Numbered from the stretch's first letter, positions 42,397-51,419 are shown. The stretch: DNA of 64,000 nt from Lutibaculum baratangense AMV1 (GCF_000496075.1 NZ_AWXZ01000017.1:248001-312000), one strand, 5' to 3'. Notes: generated from the letters alone by a model not told the origin. Made by a program: numbers and translations.

Positions 42397-43296
42397 TCAA
42401 TCGGATGTGTGTCGCGGGTTGGGGATTGGCCGGGGAGCTGCCGGCGTGCGGGAGAGGATGGCGAGGCCGACGCCGCCGAGAATGAGGGCGCCTCCGACCA
42501 GAATACGCAGCGTCAGCACCTCCGACAGGAAAAGCACCGCGCCGAAGGCGGCGATGACGGGCACGGTCAGCTGAACGATGCCGGCCTGTGCGGGGCTGAG
42601 CCCGGGAAGCGTCCGGTACCAGACGGCGTAGCCGAGCCCCGACGTCACCGCTCCGGAGACGACGGCGAGGATGCACCCGGCGAGGCTCAGAGCCCCTGCA
42701 TCGCCGAGGAAGACGAGGAACAGCGGCGGGCAGAGCATCGCCGCACGCAGGAAATTCCCGGCCGTTTCGTCCAGGGGATTCCGCGCCGAGCGGCCGCGCA
42801 GCGAGTAGACCCCCCATGCCGCGCCCGAGGAGACCATGAGCAGGCTGCCGACGAGGTCGGGCGTCTGAAGCCCCGGCATGAGGAGGTAGACGAGGCCCCC
42901 GAGCGCCAGAACGAGGCCCGCGAACTCGAGCGGCGTCGGCCGGTGGCCGCGCGCGATGCCCCAGCCGATCATCGTCGCCTGGACGGAGGCGAAGAGGATC
43001 AGCGTGCCGATGGCCGCGCCGAGCCGGAGATAGGCGAGGGAGAAGGCGAGGGCGTAGGCGAAGAGAGCCGCCGCCGAGGCCCAGCTGCCGGGGAGCGCAG
43101 CGAGCCCCCGCGGACGTTGCCGGGGCAGGAGGAGAAGCCCGAGCACGATGGCGCCGGCGACGAGGCGGACGAGCGTGTAGCTCGCAGGGTCCATCGCACC
43201 GTCGGACAGGGCGGCGCGGGCGAGCAGCGAGTTGCCCGCGAAGGCCGCCATCGCGACGGCGGTCAGAAGCAGCGTCGTCGACCCAGGCTTGCCCAT
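42397..43296 (-). CDS. EamA / DMT-superfamily transporter
   Basis: A 299-residue inner-membrane protein with about ten hydrophobic helices in two EamA halves; FAGNSLLARAAL and ASYTLVRLVAGA in the first half and MVSSGAAWGVYSLRGR in the second are typical. DMT exporters carry amino acids or other metabolites; the substrate is not predictable. ATG 43296 starts the first helix; an upstream in-frame ATG at 43359 adds a hydrophilic stretch without family support. Confidence 0.88.
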   Translation of the reverse strand: MGKPGSTTLLLTAVAMAAFAGNSLLARAALSDGAMDPASYTLVRLVAGAIVLGLLLLPRQRPRGLAALPGSWASAAALFAYALAFSLAYLRLGAAIGTLILFASVQATMIGWGIARGHRPTPLEFAGLVLALGGLVYLLMPGLQTPDLVGSLLMVSSGAAWGVYSLRGRSARNPLDETAGNFLRAAMLCPPLFLVFLGDAGALSLAGCILAVVSGAVTSGLGYAVWYRTLPGLSPAQAGIVQLTVPVIAAFGAVLFLSEVLTLRILVGGALILGGVGLAILSRTPAAPRPIPNPRHTSD

Positions 43297-43387
43297 GCGC
43301 CTCGTCTCCACCGTCAAGAGAGAGTGCGCATTGAAGGCAGAGCGGTGGGAGGGCGGCAAGCCTTGTTCTTCAGGTGCAGGCCGGGAT

Positions 43388-43422
43388 GAGCCGGCGGCGC
43401 AGGCGCATCGCGCCGCCGGCTC
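43388..43422. terminator. GC-rich hairpin after the phosphodiesterase gene
   Basis: GAGCCGGCGGCG and CGCCGCCGGCTC form a perfect 12-bp stem with an 11-base loop, 17 bases beyond the stop codon of the minus-strand phosphodiesterase gene. There is no T-run on either strand, so it is a putative terminator or mRNA 3' stabiliser. Confidence 0.5.
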
Positions 43423-43439
43423 GTTTCGTAGACGTTACT

Positions 43440-44654
43440 TTATTCGAGACCCATGCAGCTCGCGTAGTAGCTGACGGTCGCCGGCCAGTCGGAGAAGATG
43501 CCGACGACGCCCACGTCCTGCGCCAGCGCGTCGACGACCTCGTACATCATGCCGTCGGAGTCGATCACGTCGCTCATCGATTGGTAGTACCAGCCTCCGC
43601 CCGTGGCGAGGGGCCCCGAGCGCTCGAGCGACCAGGTGATGATCCGGAGGCCCGCCTCCTTCGCCGCATTGGCGTAGGGCGACGGCACGATCTCGCCGTT
43701 CTCGACCGTCAGCAGCATCCAGATCGGCGGCGCGACGTAGGTGACGCCCATGTCCTTCAGCTCCTGCATCGAGGGCCTGAAGGTCTCCGGGTCCATCGGG
43801 TCGAGGCCCTCGGTGTCGTTGCGCTCGTCGAGGAACACCGCCTGACGGCCGAACTCCGGCTCGTTCTCGATCCAGTAGAGCACGTCGTCGAGGACGAAGG
43901 ACTGCGGCCACACGTCCTCCGGCGGAACGCCCGCCTCCTTGTACTCGTCGATCATCTTCTGGGCGTAGTCGGCCTGCGTGAAGCCGTCGAAGGGCATCTC
44001 GACGGAGGGCGCCTTCAGCTCGGGCGTGAACTTCGCGCCGAGCGACTTGAAGAGCTCGATCGACTCCTTGTGGCTCAGGAGCCTGCCGCCCTCACCCGCG
44101 TAGGACTGCGTGCGCCAGGCGGGGTTGCCGTCCATGTAGGCCTCGACGGAGGTCGCGCCCTTGTCGGCGCCGTCCATCTTGCCCTGAAGCTCCCTGAACT
44201 CGGCGAGCGTCAGCTCGCTCGTGCGGCACTCGGCCTTCGCGTCCTGGCCGTCCGCGGCCGGCTCGAAGCTCTGCACGCAGGTCTCGGCCAGCGGCGTCGC
44301 CAGGATGTTCGTCGAGGTGTGCAGGTCGTTCTGCGCGTGGCGGCAGACGAGCTCCTTGTCCTTCGTGAAGGTCACGTCGCACTCGACGATGCCCGCGCCC
44401 ATGCGGAAGCCCGCGCGATAGCTCTCCTCCGTGTGCTCCGGGAACATCAGCGGCGCGCCGCGATGGGCGATCGAGAACAGCGTGCGCTTCACCGGCTCGT
44501 TCGCGCAGGCCTGGAGCTTCTCCTTCAGCTCGCCGTCCTGCATGCGGTCGATCAGGTAGTAGGGGCGCGGGCCCACCTCGATCTCGGCGGCGAGAGCGGG
44601 GCCGGCGACGGAAACGAGCGCGATCAGCGACACGAGGGTGCCCTTGGCGCACAT
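43440..44654 (-). CDS. Periplasmic glycerophosphodiester phosphodiesterase
   Basis: The enzyme hydrolyses glycerophosphodiesters to glycerol 3-phosphate and an alcohol. The 404-residue precursor has a Sec signal peptide (CAKGTLVSLIALVSVAGPALA) and a GDPD TIM barrel with catalytic His in AHRGAP, metal-binding EHTEES, and VECDVTFTKDKELVCRHA. Length is greater than simple GlpQ because of an internal insertion rich in acidic residues. GGAGAGG precedes the ATG. It may feed phosphate or glycerol scavenging; no glp or ugp genes are adjacent. Confidence 0.93.
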   Translation of the reverse strand: MCAKGTLVSLIALVSVAGPALAAEIEVGPRPYYLIDRMQDGELKEKLQACANEPVKRTLFSIAHRGAPLMFPEHTEESYRAGFRMGAGIVECDVTFTKDKELVCRHAQNDLHTSTNILATPLAETCVQSFEPAADGQDAKAECRTSELTLAEFRELQGKMDGADKGATSVEAYMDGNPAWRTQSYAGEGGRLLSHKESIELFKSLGAKFTPELKAPSVEMPFDGFTQADYAQKMIDEYKEAGVPPEDVWPQSFVLDDVLYWIENEPEFGRQAVFLDERNDTEGLDPMDPETFRPSMQELKDMGVTYVAPPIWMLLTVENGEIVPSPYANAAKEAGLRIITWSLERSGPLATGGGWYYQSMSDVIDSDGMMYEVVDALAQDVGVVGIFSDWPATVSYYASCMGLE

Positions 44655-44783
44655 GATGCCTCTCCTGTTTTTGAGCGGAGTGAGACGAACGGGCATGCGA
44701 GCCCGCATGCCGGCGCCCCTATAGGCGCGGCACATTGCCGTGCGATGACGGTGGAGCGGCCGAGGAGGACAGGCGCCCCGGGC

Positions 44784-45248
44784 CTACCGGTCGTCCCCGA
44801 TCGACAATAGCGCATGGCGCGCGCGGGCGAGGTCGGCCGACATCTCGGTCAGCCGCTCGGCCATCGTCCGGCGCATCCCGGCGGCCATCTCGGGGTACTC
44901 CATCAGCACGCGGCGGAAGAGCCGGCGCGAGATCACCATGAACCGGCTGTCGCCGACCGTCACAGCCGTCACGCCGCGGCTCGTCTGGCAGAGGAGCGCC
45001 ATCTCGCCGATCATCCCGCCGGGGCCGACGTCGTCGTGGCCCGCCTCCTCGCCGTTCTTCAGGAAGTGGACCGCGCCGGACACGACGATATAGGCCGTCT
45101 CCGCCGGCGCGCCCTCGCGGAAGAGCGTCGTGCCGCCCGGCAGGCTCAGCGCCTCCGCCGAGAAGGCGATGAGGCGCAGCTGCTCGTCGTTGAAGCCCGC
45201 GAAGAGCGGCAGCGCGCGCAGGAGGGAGACGTCGTCCTGAAGCGTCAA
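44784..45248 (-). CDS. Cyclic nucleotide-binding domain protein
   Basis: A 154-residue protein made essentially of one cNMP-binding (Crp-like) domain: LLRALPLFAGFNDEQLRLIA, GTTLFREGAPAE, and GGMIGEMALLCQTSRGVTAV with the phosphate-binding GEMALL. No DNA-binding domain follows, only a helical tail. The only start compatible with the family alignment is TTG at 45248, overlapping the stop of the response regulator gene as TTGA, which indicates translational coupling. The ligand is unproven. Confidence 0.82.
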   Translation of the reverse strand: MTLQDDVSLLRALPLFAGFNDEQLRLIAFSAEALSLPGGTTLFREGAPAETAYIVVSGAVHFLKNGEEAGHDDVGPGGMIGEMALLCQTSRGVTAVTVGDSRFMVISRRLFRRVLMEYPEMAAGMRRTMAERLTEMSADLARARHALLSIGDDR

Positions 45249-45940
45249 GACGCTGCTCGCGGCGAGAGCTTGTATCCGCCGCCCTCCGTGATCAGGAGCT
45301 CGGCCTGCGAGGGATCGCGCTCGATCTTCTGGCGCAGGCGGTAGATGTGGGTCTCGAGCGTGTGGGTCGTCACGCCGGCATTGTAGCCCCACACCTCGTG
45401 CAGGAGCACGTCGCGGGTCACCACCTTCTCGCCGGCGCGGTAGAGGAACTTCAGGATCGAGGTCTCCTTCTCCGTCAGCCGGATCTTCGAGCCGGTGGGC
45501 GCGAGGAGGAGCTTCTGCGCGGGTTTGAAGGTGTAGCTGCCGATCGTGAAGACGGCGTCCTCGCTCTGCTCGTGCTGCCTGAGCTGAGCGCGGATGCGGG
45601 CGAGCAGCACCGCGAAGCGGAAGGGCTTCGCCACGTAGTCGTTCGCGCCCGCCTCGAGACCGAGCACCGTGTCGGATTCCGAGTCCTGCGCCGTCAGCAT
45701 GACGATCGGTGCCCGGAAGCCGTGCTTGCGCAGGATCTTGCAGGCCTCGCGCCCGTCCATGTCGGGCAGGCCGACGTCGAGGATCATGAGGTCGACATGG
45801 TCGTCCTTCACGGCGGCGATCGCGGCCTGCGCGGTCGCGACCGTCTTCACGTCGAACTCCTCGTGGAGGTCGAGCTGCTCGGCCAGCGATTCGCGCAGGT
45901 CCTCGTCGTCGTCGACGATCAGTATGGTCTTCGTGCTCAT
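45245..45940 (-). CDS. OmpR/PhoB-family response regulator
   Basis: A 231-residue two-component regulator: receiver domain (TILIVDDDEDLRES, phosphoryl aspartate in LMILDVGLPDMDG near residue 54, lysine in VAKPFRF near 104) and a winged-helix DNA-binding domain (LTEKETSILKFLYRAGEKVV, ETHIYRLRQKIE). No histidine kinase gene adjoins it. It is translationally coupled to a cNMP-binding protein, an unusual pairing. The ATG at 45940 begins the receiver; an upstream in-frame start at 46006 is discounted. Confidence 0.94.
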   Translation of the reverse strand: MSTKTILIVDDDEDLRESLAEQLDLHEEFDVKTVATAQAAIAAVKDDHVDLMILDVGLPDMDGREACKILRKHGFRAPIVMLTAQDSESDTVLGLEAGANDYVAKPFRFAVLLARIRAQLRQHEQSEDAVFTIGSYTFKPAQKLLLAPTGSKIRLTEKETSILKFLYRAGEKVVTRDVLLHEVWGYNAGVTTHTLETHIYRLRQKIERDPSQAELLITEGGGYKLSPRAAS

Positions 45941-46025
45941 GGCCGAGGCCGTCCCCGTTTCCCTAGCGTTCCGCCCGATGTAGAGCATGGCCTCAAGGCC
46001 AGGCAAGCAAGGTGGTGTTCACAGA

Positions 46026-46556
46026 ATGGCGACATTCCTGCCCTCGATCCACGTCCACGCCCTGCCGGGCGACCGCCGGAACGGCATCCTGCAGGCGGGC
46101 GGCCTCGCCCTGCCCTGCCGCCTCGGCCGGTCCGGCCCTGTCGCCCGCAAGCGCGAGGGAGACGGCGGAACACCGATCGGCGACTGGCGCCTGAGGCGTG
46201 TCTTCTACCGCCCGGACCGGATGGCGCGTCCCGTCTCCGGCCTGCCCGTCAGCCCGATCGCGCCCGACCAGGGCTGGAGCGAGAACCCGGACGATCCCGC
46301 CTATAACCGCCTCGTCACCCTGCCGCACCGCTTCTCCCACGAGTACATGTGGAGGGACGACCACCTCTACGATATCGTCGTCGTCGTGGGGCACAACGAC
46401 GATCCGGTGCTGAAAGGCGCGGGAAGCGCGATCTTCATGCACCTGTTGCGTCCCGAAGGCACCCCGACCGCCGGCTGCGTCGGGCTGAGACCGCAGGACC
46501 TGCGGCGCCTCCTGCCGCGGCTCGGGCCGGACACGCGCCTCGTGGTGCAGGGGTGA
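46026..46556 (+). CDS. L,D-transpeptidase catalytic domain protein
   Basis: A 176-residue YkuD-type L,D-transpeptidase that would act on peptidoglycan or lipoprotein cross-links. The catalytic signature is IFMHLLRPEGTPTAGCVGL with His and the nucleophile Cys. There is no clear Sec signal at the N-terminus (ATFLPSIHVHALPGD), an oddity for a periplasmic enzyme, although many short Rhizobiales homologues look alike. Divergent from the response regulator gene across 85 bases. Confidence 0.88.
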   Translation: MATFLPSIHVHALPGDRRNGILQAGGLALPCRLGRSGPVARKREGDGGTPIGDWRLRRVFYRPDRMARPVSGLPVSPIAPDQGWSENPDDPAYNRLVTLPHRFSHEYMWRDDHLYDIVVVVGHNDDPVLKGAGSAIFMHLLRPEGTPTAGCVGLRPQDLRRLLPRLGPDTRLVVQG

Positions 46557-46655
46557 GGCCGGCGGCGGCTTGAGAAAGATCATAGCGCGGCCTCTCGTCG
46601 AACGGCAGAGGGGCGGTCGTCCGAGCCACGCGGGACCAGAGGACGTTCTTCCGAC

Positions 46656-47990
46656 ATGCCGCCGATGCCTGCCCCAGAGACTGCGACGATCCATATCGTC
46701 GACCAGCGCTTCAAGCTTCGCCTGTGGATCCGGACGAGGCTGTGGGCGCAGGTTCTCGTCGCCATGGCGCTCGGATTCGCGCTCGGCATCCCGCTGGGGC
46801 CGGACGTCGGTTGGGTCGAGCCCCGCACGGCCGAGCTCATCGGCGCCTGGCTCGCGCTGCCGGGGCAGATCTTCCTGGGCCTCATCGCGATGGTGCTCGT
46901 GCCGCTCATCTTCGCCTCGATCGTCGGCGGCCTCACCGGCGCATCCTCCGGCGGCGAACTGAAGGTGATCGGCGGCCGTCTCGCGGCCTTCATCGTGACG
47001 ACGACCTTCGCGGCCGCCTGGATCGGCGTCCTCCTCGCGCGCTGGCTGAAGCCCGGCGACAGCATGATGCTCCCGGCGCCCCGGGCCTCCTCGGCGCCAC
47101 CGGCCGACACGCCGTTCGACCTGGCGCAGGCCCCGGACATCATCGCCGGCATCCTGCCGACCAACCCGACGGCCTCGATCGTGCAGGGCGACACGCTGGC
47201 GGTCGTCGTCCTGGCCCTGCTCGTCGGGCTCGCCGCCACCCAGGCGAGGAGCGAGAAGGTCGCGCCGTTCCTCGCTCTGCTCGACGCGCTGCTCTCGATC
47301 GCGATGACCATCGTGAAGTGGGCGATGCTGCTCGCGCCGCTGGCGGTGTTCGGATTGATGGCGCAGCTCGTCATGCGGGTCGGGCTCGAGACGGTCGCCG
47401 GCATGTCGAGCTACATGGGGACCGTCCTTCTGGGGCTCGCGCTCCTCCTGGGGCTCTACCTCGTGGTGGTCGCGCTCGTCGGGCGGCTCGATCCCTGGGG
47501 CTTCCTCTCGACGGCGAGTGGAACGCTCCTCCTCGCCTTCTCGACGTCGAGCTCCTCCGCCATCATGCCGATGACCATCCAGACCGCGCACCGGCTCGGC
47601 GTGCCGGACCAGGTGGCGCGGCTCGTCGTGCCGCTGGGGGCCACGATGAACATGGCCGGCACCGCGCTCTACCAGACGGTTGCCATGCTGTTCCTCGCGC
47701 AGATGGCCGGAATCGAGCTCGACCTCGGGCAGATCATCGTCATCACCACGACGCTCGTCGCCTCCTCGATCGGCGCGCCCGGAACGCCCGGCGTCAGCAT
47801 CGCCATCCTCCTGAGCGTCGCCGCCGCCTTTGGCATCCCCACCGAGGGCATGGTGATCATCCTCGGTGTCGACCGCCTGCTCGACATGAGCCGGACCGTG
47901 GTCAACGTGACCGGCGACCTCGTCGCCGCCGTCATCCTGCGCAACAGCGGCGACGCCGGGGCCGTCGCGCCCGCACCGGCGGCCCTATAG
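46656..47990 (+). CDS. Dicarboxylate/amino acid:cation symporter (DAACS family)
   Basis: A 444-residue transporter of the GltP/DctA class. Visible landmarks are the N-terminal helices, the serine-rich re-entrant loop with FSTSSSSAIMP, the unwound helix motif GATMNMAGTALYQT, and a second loop GAPGTPGVSIAI. Substrates of the class are C4-dicarboxylates or acidic amino acids. It may import the organic acids handled by the catabolic island 3 kb downstream, but that is speculative. ATG 46656 was taken; ATG 46665 is also possible. Confidence 0.92.
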   Translation: MPPMPAPETATIHIVDQRFKLRLWIRTRLWAQVLVAMALGFALGIPLGPDVGWVEPRTAELIGAWLALPGQIFLGLIAMVLVPLIFASIVGGLTGASSGGELKVIGGRLAAFIVTTTFAAAWIGVLLARWLKPGDSMMLPAPRASSAPPADTPFDLAQAPDIIAGILPTNPTASIVQGDTLAVVVLALLVGLAATQARSEKVAPFLALLDALLSIAMTIVKWAMLLAPLAVFGLMAQLVMRVGLETVAGMSSYMGTVLLGLALLLGLYLVVVALVGRLDPWGFLSTASGTLLLAFSTSSSSAIMPMTIQTAHRLGVPDQVARLVVPLGATMNMAGTALYQTVAMLFLAQMAGIELDLGQIIVITTTLVASSIGAPGTPGVSIAILLSVAAAFGIPTEGMVIILGVDRLLDMSRTVVNVTGDLVAAVILRNSGDAGAVAPAPAAL

Positions 47991-48025
47991 CGACGGCGGA
48001 GCTGACCGGGGCCCTTGCGCCACGA

Positions 48026-48517
48026 TCAGCCGCCGCCGGACCCCGTGTCCGCGACCGGCACCACCTCGTCGCCGACCCTGATCCGGCCCGGACGGATCAC
48101 GCTCGCGCACCAGCCCCCGTGGCCGCGCATGGCGTTGTAGCCGCCGGGGCCGAGGGCGGCCTCCATCTGCGAGCAGGGTGCGCAAGGTGTGGTGATCTCG
48201 ATCAGCGCCTCGCCGATCGCGAGGCGTCCGTTGCGGAAGGCCGTCAGGTTGAGACCGGAGACGACGATGTTCCGCCGCAGGGTCTCCGGCGCCACCGCCT
48301 CGAGCCCGGCGAGCGAGGCGATGGCGGGGAGGTGCTCCCCCTGGATCAGCGTCACCGCGCGCTTTCCGGCCCGCCCCCGGTCCCCCTCGAGACCCGCCTG
48401 CGTCACGCCCGCCTGTTCGACCACGACCACGGGGGCGTGGCGCTGCGGCCGCAAGCCGATCCACGCGACCCGGCCCGGGCGGGCGTAGCGCGACATGAGA
48501 TCCTTCAGCGTCGACAT
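48026..48517 (-). CDS. MOSC domain protein
   Basis: A 163-residue single MOSC domain protein. The conserved cysteine is in TTPCAPCSQM and a MOSC-type loop is LEGDRGRAGKRAVTLIQ. MOSC domains bind sulfur or molybdopterin in molybdenum-cofactor-linked reactions such as N-hydroxylated substrate reduction; the partner here is unknown. It is convergent with the symporter gene and divergent from the aminotransferase gene. Confidence 0.88.
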   Translation of the reverse strand: MSTLKDLMSRYARPGRVAWIGLRPQRHAPVVVVEQAGVTQAGLEGDRGRAGKRAVTLIQGEHLPAIASLAGLEAVAPETLRRNIVVSGLNLTAFRNGRLAIGEALIEITTPCAPCSQMEAALGPGGYNAMRGHGGWCASVIRPGRIRVGDEVVPVADTGSGGG

Positions 48518-48653
48518 CGTCTTCCTCCGTGCCCCAGTCGCGGGACAGCGAGAAGCCTGTTTCCGCCGTCACGGCGCATCGGATAAGAAGGTCCCTTCCG
48601 CGCGAGATTCCGCTCGCGACCCGGCCCAACCCCGCGAAGCCACGAGTTCCGAC

Positions 48654-49850
48654 ATGACGCTCGCCACAGGCAGCCAGTTCCTCGCCATTCCAGGCCCCAC
48701 CCCCGTGCCGGAGGAAGTGCTGCGGGCGATGCACCGACCGGTGATCGAAATCTACGGGGGAGAGATCGTCGAGACCACCGAAAGCTGCCTGCGGGACCTG
48801 AAGAAGGTGTTCCGCACCGAGGGCGAGACCTTCATCTATGCGGCGAACGGCCACGGCGCCTGGGAGGCCGCGCTAACGAACACGCTCTCGCGCGGCGACA
48901 AGGTGCTCGTCTGCGAATCCGGCCGCTTCGCCCACAACTGGGGCGTGATGGCCGAATCGATGGGGATCGCGGTCGAGACGCTGCCGGGGAGCTGGACGGC
49001 AGCGGTCGACGCGGAGGCGATCCGCCGTCGCCTGGAGGCCGACACGGGCCACGAGATCAAGGCGATCCTGGTCGTGCAGATCGACACCGCCTCGGGCGTC
49101 CAGAACGATGTTCTGGCGATGCGCCGGGCGATCGATGCCGCGGGACACCCCGCGCTGTTCATGGTCGACCTCATCGCATCGCTCGGCGCGGTGCCCTTCG
49201 AGATGGACGCGTGGGGCGTCGACGTCGCCGTCTCGGCCGCGCAGAAGGGGCTGATGATGTCGCCCGGCCTGTCCTTCAACGCGGCGGGTCCCAAGGCCAT
49301 GGAGGCCCATCGGAGCGCGAACATGCGCACCCGCTACTGGGACTGGACGGAGCGCCTGGGCGAGATCCCCTACCAGAAGCACTGCGGCACGGCGCCCGTG
49401 CACCTGATCCTCGGCCTCAGGCAGGCGCTCGACATGCTTCTCGCGGAGGGGCTCGAGGCGGTCTGGCGCCGCCACCGGATGCTCGCCCGCGCAACGCGCG
49501 CCGCGGTGGCCGAGTGGGCGAAGGGCGGTGCGGTCGCGTTCAGCATCACCAAGGAGGAGGAGCGCTCCGACTCCGTGACGACGATCCTGACCGGCGAGGG
49601 CCAGGATCCCGCGGACCTTCTCCGGTGGCTGACGGCGAACACGAACGTGACGCTCGGCATCGGCATCGGCGACCTGAAGGGACGCGCGATCCGCATCGCG
49701 CATATGGGCTACTGCAACGCGCCGATGCTGCTCGGCACGCTGTCCTCCGTCGAGCTCGCCTTCAAGGCGCTCGGCATTCCCCATGGCTCGGGCGGAATAC
49801 AGGCTGCGCTCGAGAGCCTGGCCCACGATCTCGGCGATATGCGCGGTTGA
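48654..49850 (+). CDS. Class V aminotransferase (alanine/serine-glyoxylate type)
   Basis: A 398-residue PLP enzyme of fold type I, class V. The opening FLAIPGPTPVPEEVLRAM and the cofactor lysine in VSAAQKGLMMSPGLSF are typical of serine-glyoxylate and alanine-glyoxylate aminotransferases; ANGHGAWEAAL is the phosphate-binding loop. Such enzymes convert glyoxylate to glycine. This could consume glyoxylate formed from glycolate, a product expected of the haloacetate-dehalogenase-like hydrolase nearby (inference only). ATG 48654 starts the conserved region; an upstream frame is spurious. Confidence 0.88.
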   Translation: MTLATGSQFLAIPGPTPVPEEVLRAMHRPVIEIYGGEIVETTESCLRDLKKVFRTEGETFIYAANGHGAWEAALTNTLSRGDKVLVCESGRFAHNWGVMAESMGIAVETLPGSWTAAVDAEAIRRRLEADTGHEIKAILVVQIDTASGVQNDVLAMRRAIDAAGHPALFMVDLIASLGAVPFEMDAWGVDVAVSAAQKGLMMSPGLSFNAAGPKAMEAHRSANMRTRYWDWTERLGEIPYQKHCGTAPVHLILGLRQALDMLLAEGLEAVWRRHRMLARATRAAVAEWAKGGAVAFSITKEEERSDSVTTILTGEGQDPADLLRWLTANTNVTLGIGIGDLKGRAIRIAHMGYCNAPMLLGTLSSVELAFKALGIPHGSGGIQAALESLAHDLGDMRG

Positions 49851-49931
49851 CCATCCAAGCCGGGGCAGCGCCTCGAAATTTTGGGCATGGCAGGGATCCG
49901 TCATCCCCACCGGCGCGCTCATTCCCTGTTC

Positions 49932-49946
49932 GAACGACGAAGGAAC
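49932..49946 (-). promoter_or_regulatory. Possible LexA box upstream of the EmrE-type gene
   Basis: On the plus strand GAAC, seven bases, GAAC is the complement of GTTC-N7-GTTC. It ends 7 bases before the emrE-like ATG and overlaps the ribosome-binding AGGAA. About two such matches are expected by chance in 64 kb, so only its position argues for function. Confidence 0.3.
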
Positions 49947-49953
49947 CTTCAAG

Positions 49954-50298
49954 ATGCACCCGGCCCTGGTGACCTACGGATCGCTCGGCCTCGCGATCAC
50001 GCTCGAAGTGGTCGGCACGACCTTCCTGCAGCGCTCCGAGCAGTTCACGAAGCCGGTGCCGACCTTGATCATGGGCCTCTGCTATGCCGGCGCGTTCTAC
50101 TTCCTGTCGCTGACGCTGAAGACCATTCCGGTCGGGCTGGCCTACGCGATCTGGAGCGGCCTCGGCATCGTCCTGATCTCGGCGATCGGCTTCTTCGTCT
50201 TTCGCCAGACCCTCGACCTGCCCGCCATGATCGGCCTCGCCTTCATCATCACGGGGGTCGTGATCGTGAACGTGTTCTCGCAGTCGGTCGCCCACTGA
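49954..50298 (+). CDS. EmrE-type small multidrug resistance transporter
   Basis: A 114-residue, four-helix SMR protein closely following E. coli EmrE: the essential glutamate in AITLEVVGTTFL, then LAYAIWSGLGIVLISAIGF and LDLPAMIGLAFIITGVVIVN. It would exchange protons for hydrophobic or quaternary cations. AGGAA precedes the ATG. It works as a dimer, and no paired SMR gene is adjacent, so a homodimer is likely. Confidence 0.93.
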   Translation: MHPALVTYGSLGLAITLEVVGTTFLQRSEQFTKPVPTLIMGLCYAGAFYFLSLTLKTIPVGLAYAIWSGLGIVLISAIGFFVFRQTLDLPAMIGLAFIITGVVIVNVFSQSVAH

Positions 50299-50356
50299 AG
50301 CGGCCGGGCTGCCGGGGCAGGCGGCAACGCCGACCCGGTAGCGCGGGGATGGACGC

Positions 50357-51388
50357 TCAGGCCGCGTCCGCGGCGGCCCGTCGCTTCCGGCTCGCAAGCT
50401 TCGCGGCGAGCGTGATGGCGCTCTCGTAGGCGCCGGGGTCGGCCACGCCCTTGCCGACGATGTCGTAGGCCGTGCCGTGCGCCGGGGTGGTGAAGACGGT
50501 GTCTAGGCCCGCCGTCACGGTGACGCCCTTGTTGAATCCCTTGAGCTTCGTCGCGATCTGGCCCTGGTCGTGATACATCGCCGTCACCCCGTCATACTGA
50601 CCGGCGAAGGCCTTGAGGTAGACCGTGTCGGACGGGAAGGGGCCCTCGCAGGCGATGCCTTCGGCCGCCATCGCCTCGACCGCGGGTCGGATGATGTCGA
50701 TCTCCTCGCGGCCGAAGAGCCCGCCCTCGCCGTTGTGCGGATTGAGCGCGGCGACGGCGATGCGCGGCCGCTCGATGCCGGCCTTGCGCATCGTGTCGTC
50801 GGCGAGACGCAGCGCGCGGCAGATCGAGTCGAACGTGACGAGATCGATCGCCTCGCGCAGCGAGACATGCGAGGTGACGCGCGTCATCCACTGGCCGTCG
50901 AGCACGTTCATCTCCGAGAACGGCCCCTCGTGCTTCAGGAGATGGGCGAACATCTTGTGCTCGTCGGGGAAGCGCCAGCCGCCCTTGAAGAGGGCCTGCT
51001 TGTTGAGCGGCGCGAAGCTGATCGCCTCAACCATCCCTTGCCCGGAGAAGCCGATGGCGGCGGCCAGCGTGTCGCCGGTCAGGCGGCCCGAGTCGGGGCT
51101 CGCCTCTCCGAGAGGCAGCGCGTCGGGGTCGATGTTGCCGAGATCGACCATCGGCACGGCCGGCGACGACCAGTCGGCATCGGCGGGCGATGCGACAATG
51201 TCGACGTCGAACGAGACGCCGGCCTCCCGCATCCCGCGCTCGAGCACCCGCCGGTCGCCGACCACGACGAGCCGTGCCCGGTCCGCCATGCGGCCGCCGG
51301 CGAGCACCTTCGCCGTCAGTTCCGGACCGATGCCGGTGCAGTCGCCCGGCACGAGGGCGACGATGGGGCGGCTGTCGTGATCGGTCAT
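50357..51388 (-). CDS. PdxA/PdxA2-family dehydrogenase
   Basis: A 343-residue member of the 4-hydroxythreonine-4-phosphate dehydrogenase family, with metal and phosphate motifs GDCTGIGPELTAKVL, ALNPHNGEGGLFG, YHDQGQIATKLKGF and TPAHGTAYDIVGKG. Its place beside two tartrate-type dehydrogenases, not next to surA and ksgA where vitamin B6 pdxA usually sits, suggests the PdxA2 catabolic branch that oxidises 4-phosphorylated hydroxy acids. No partner kinase (OtnK/DUF1537) is nearby, so the substrate is unclear. ATG 51388 has GGAG 9 bases upstream; ATG 51403 is an alternative. Confidence 0.85.
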   Translation of the reverse strand: MTDHDSRPIVALVPGDCTGIGPELTAKVLAGGRMADRARLVVVGDRRVLERGMREAGVSFDVDIVASPADADWSSPAVPMVDLGNIDPDALPLGEASPDSGRLTGDTLAAAIGFSGQGMVEAISFAPLNKQALFKGGWRFPDEHKMFAHLLKHEGPFSEMNVLDGQWMTRVTSHVSLREAIDLVTFDSICRALRLADDTMRKAGIERPRIAVAALNPHNGEGGLFGREEIDIIRPAVEAMAAEGIACEGPFPSDTVYLKAFAGQYDGVTAMYHDQGQIATKLKGFNKGVTVTAGLDTVFTTPAHGTAYDIVGKGVADPGAYESAITLAAKLASRKRRAAADAA

Positions 51389-51419
51389 CTCGGAACGCTC
51401 CATGAGGGCTCGCGGCTTC

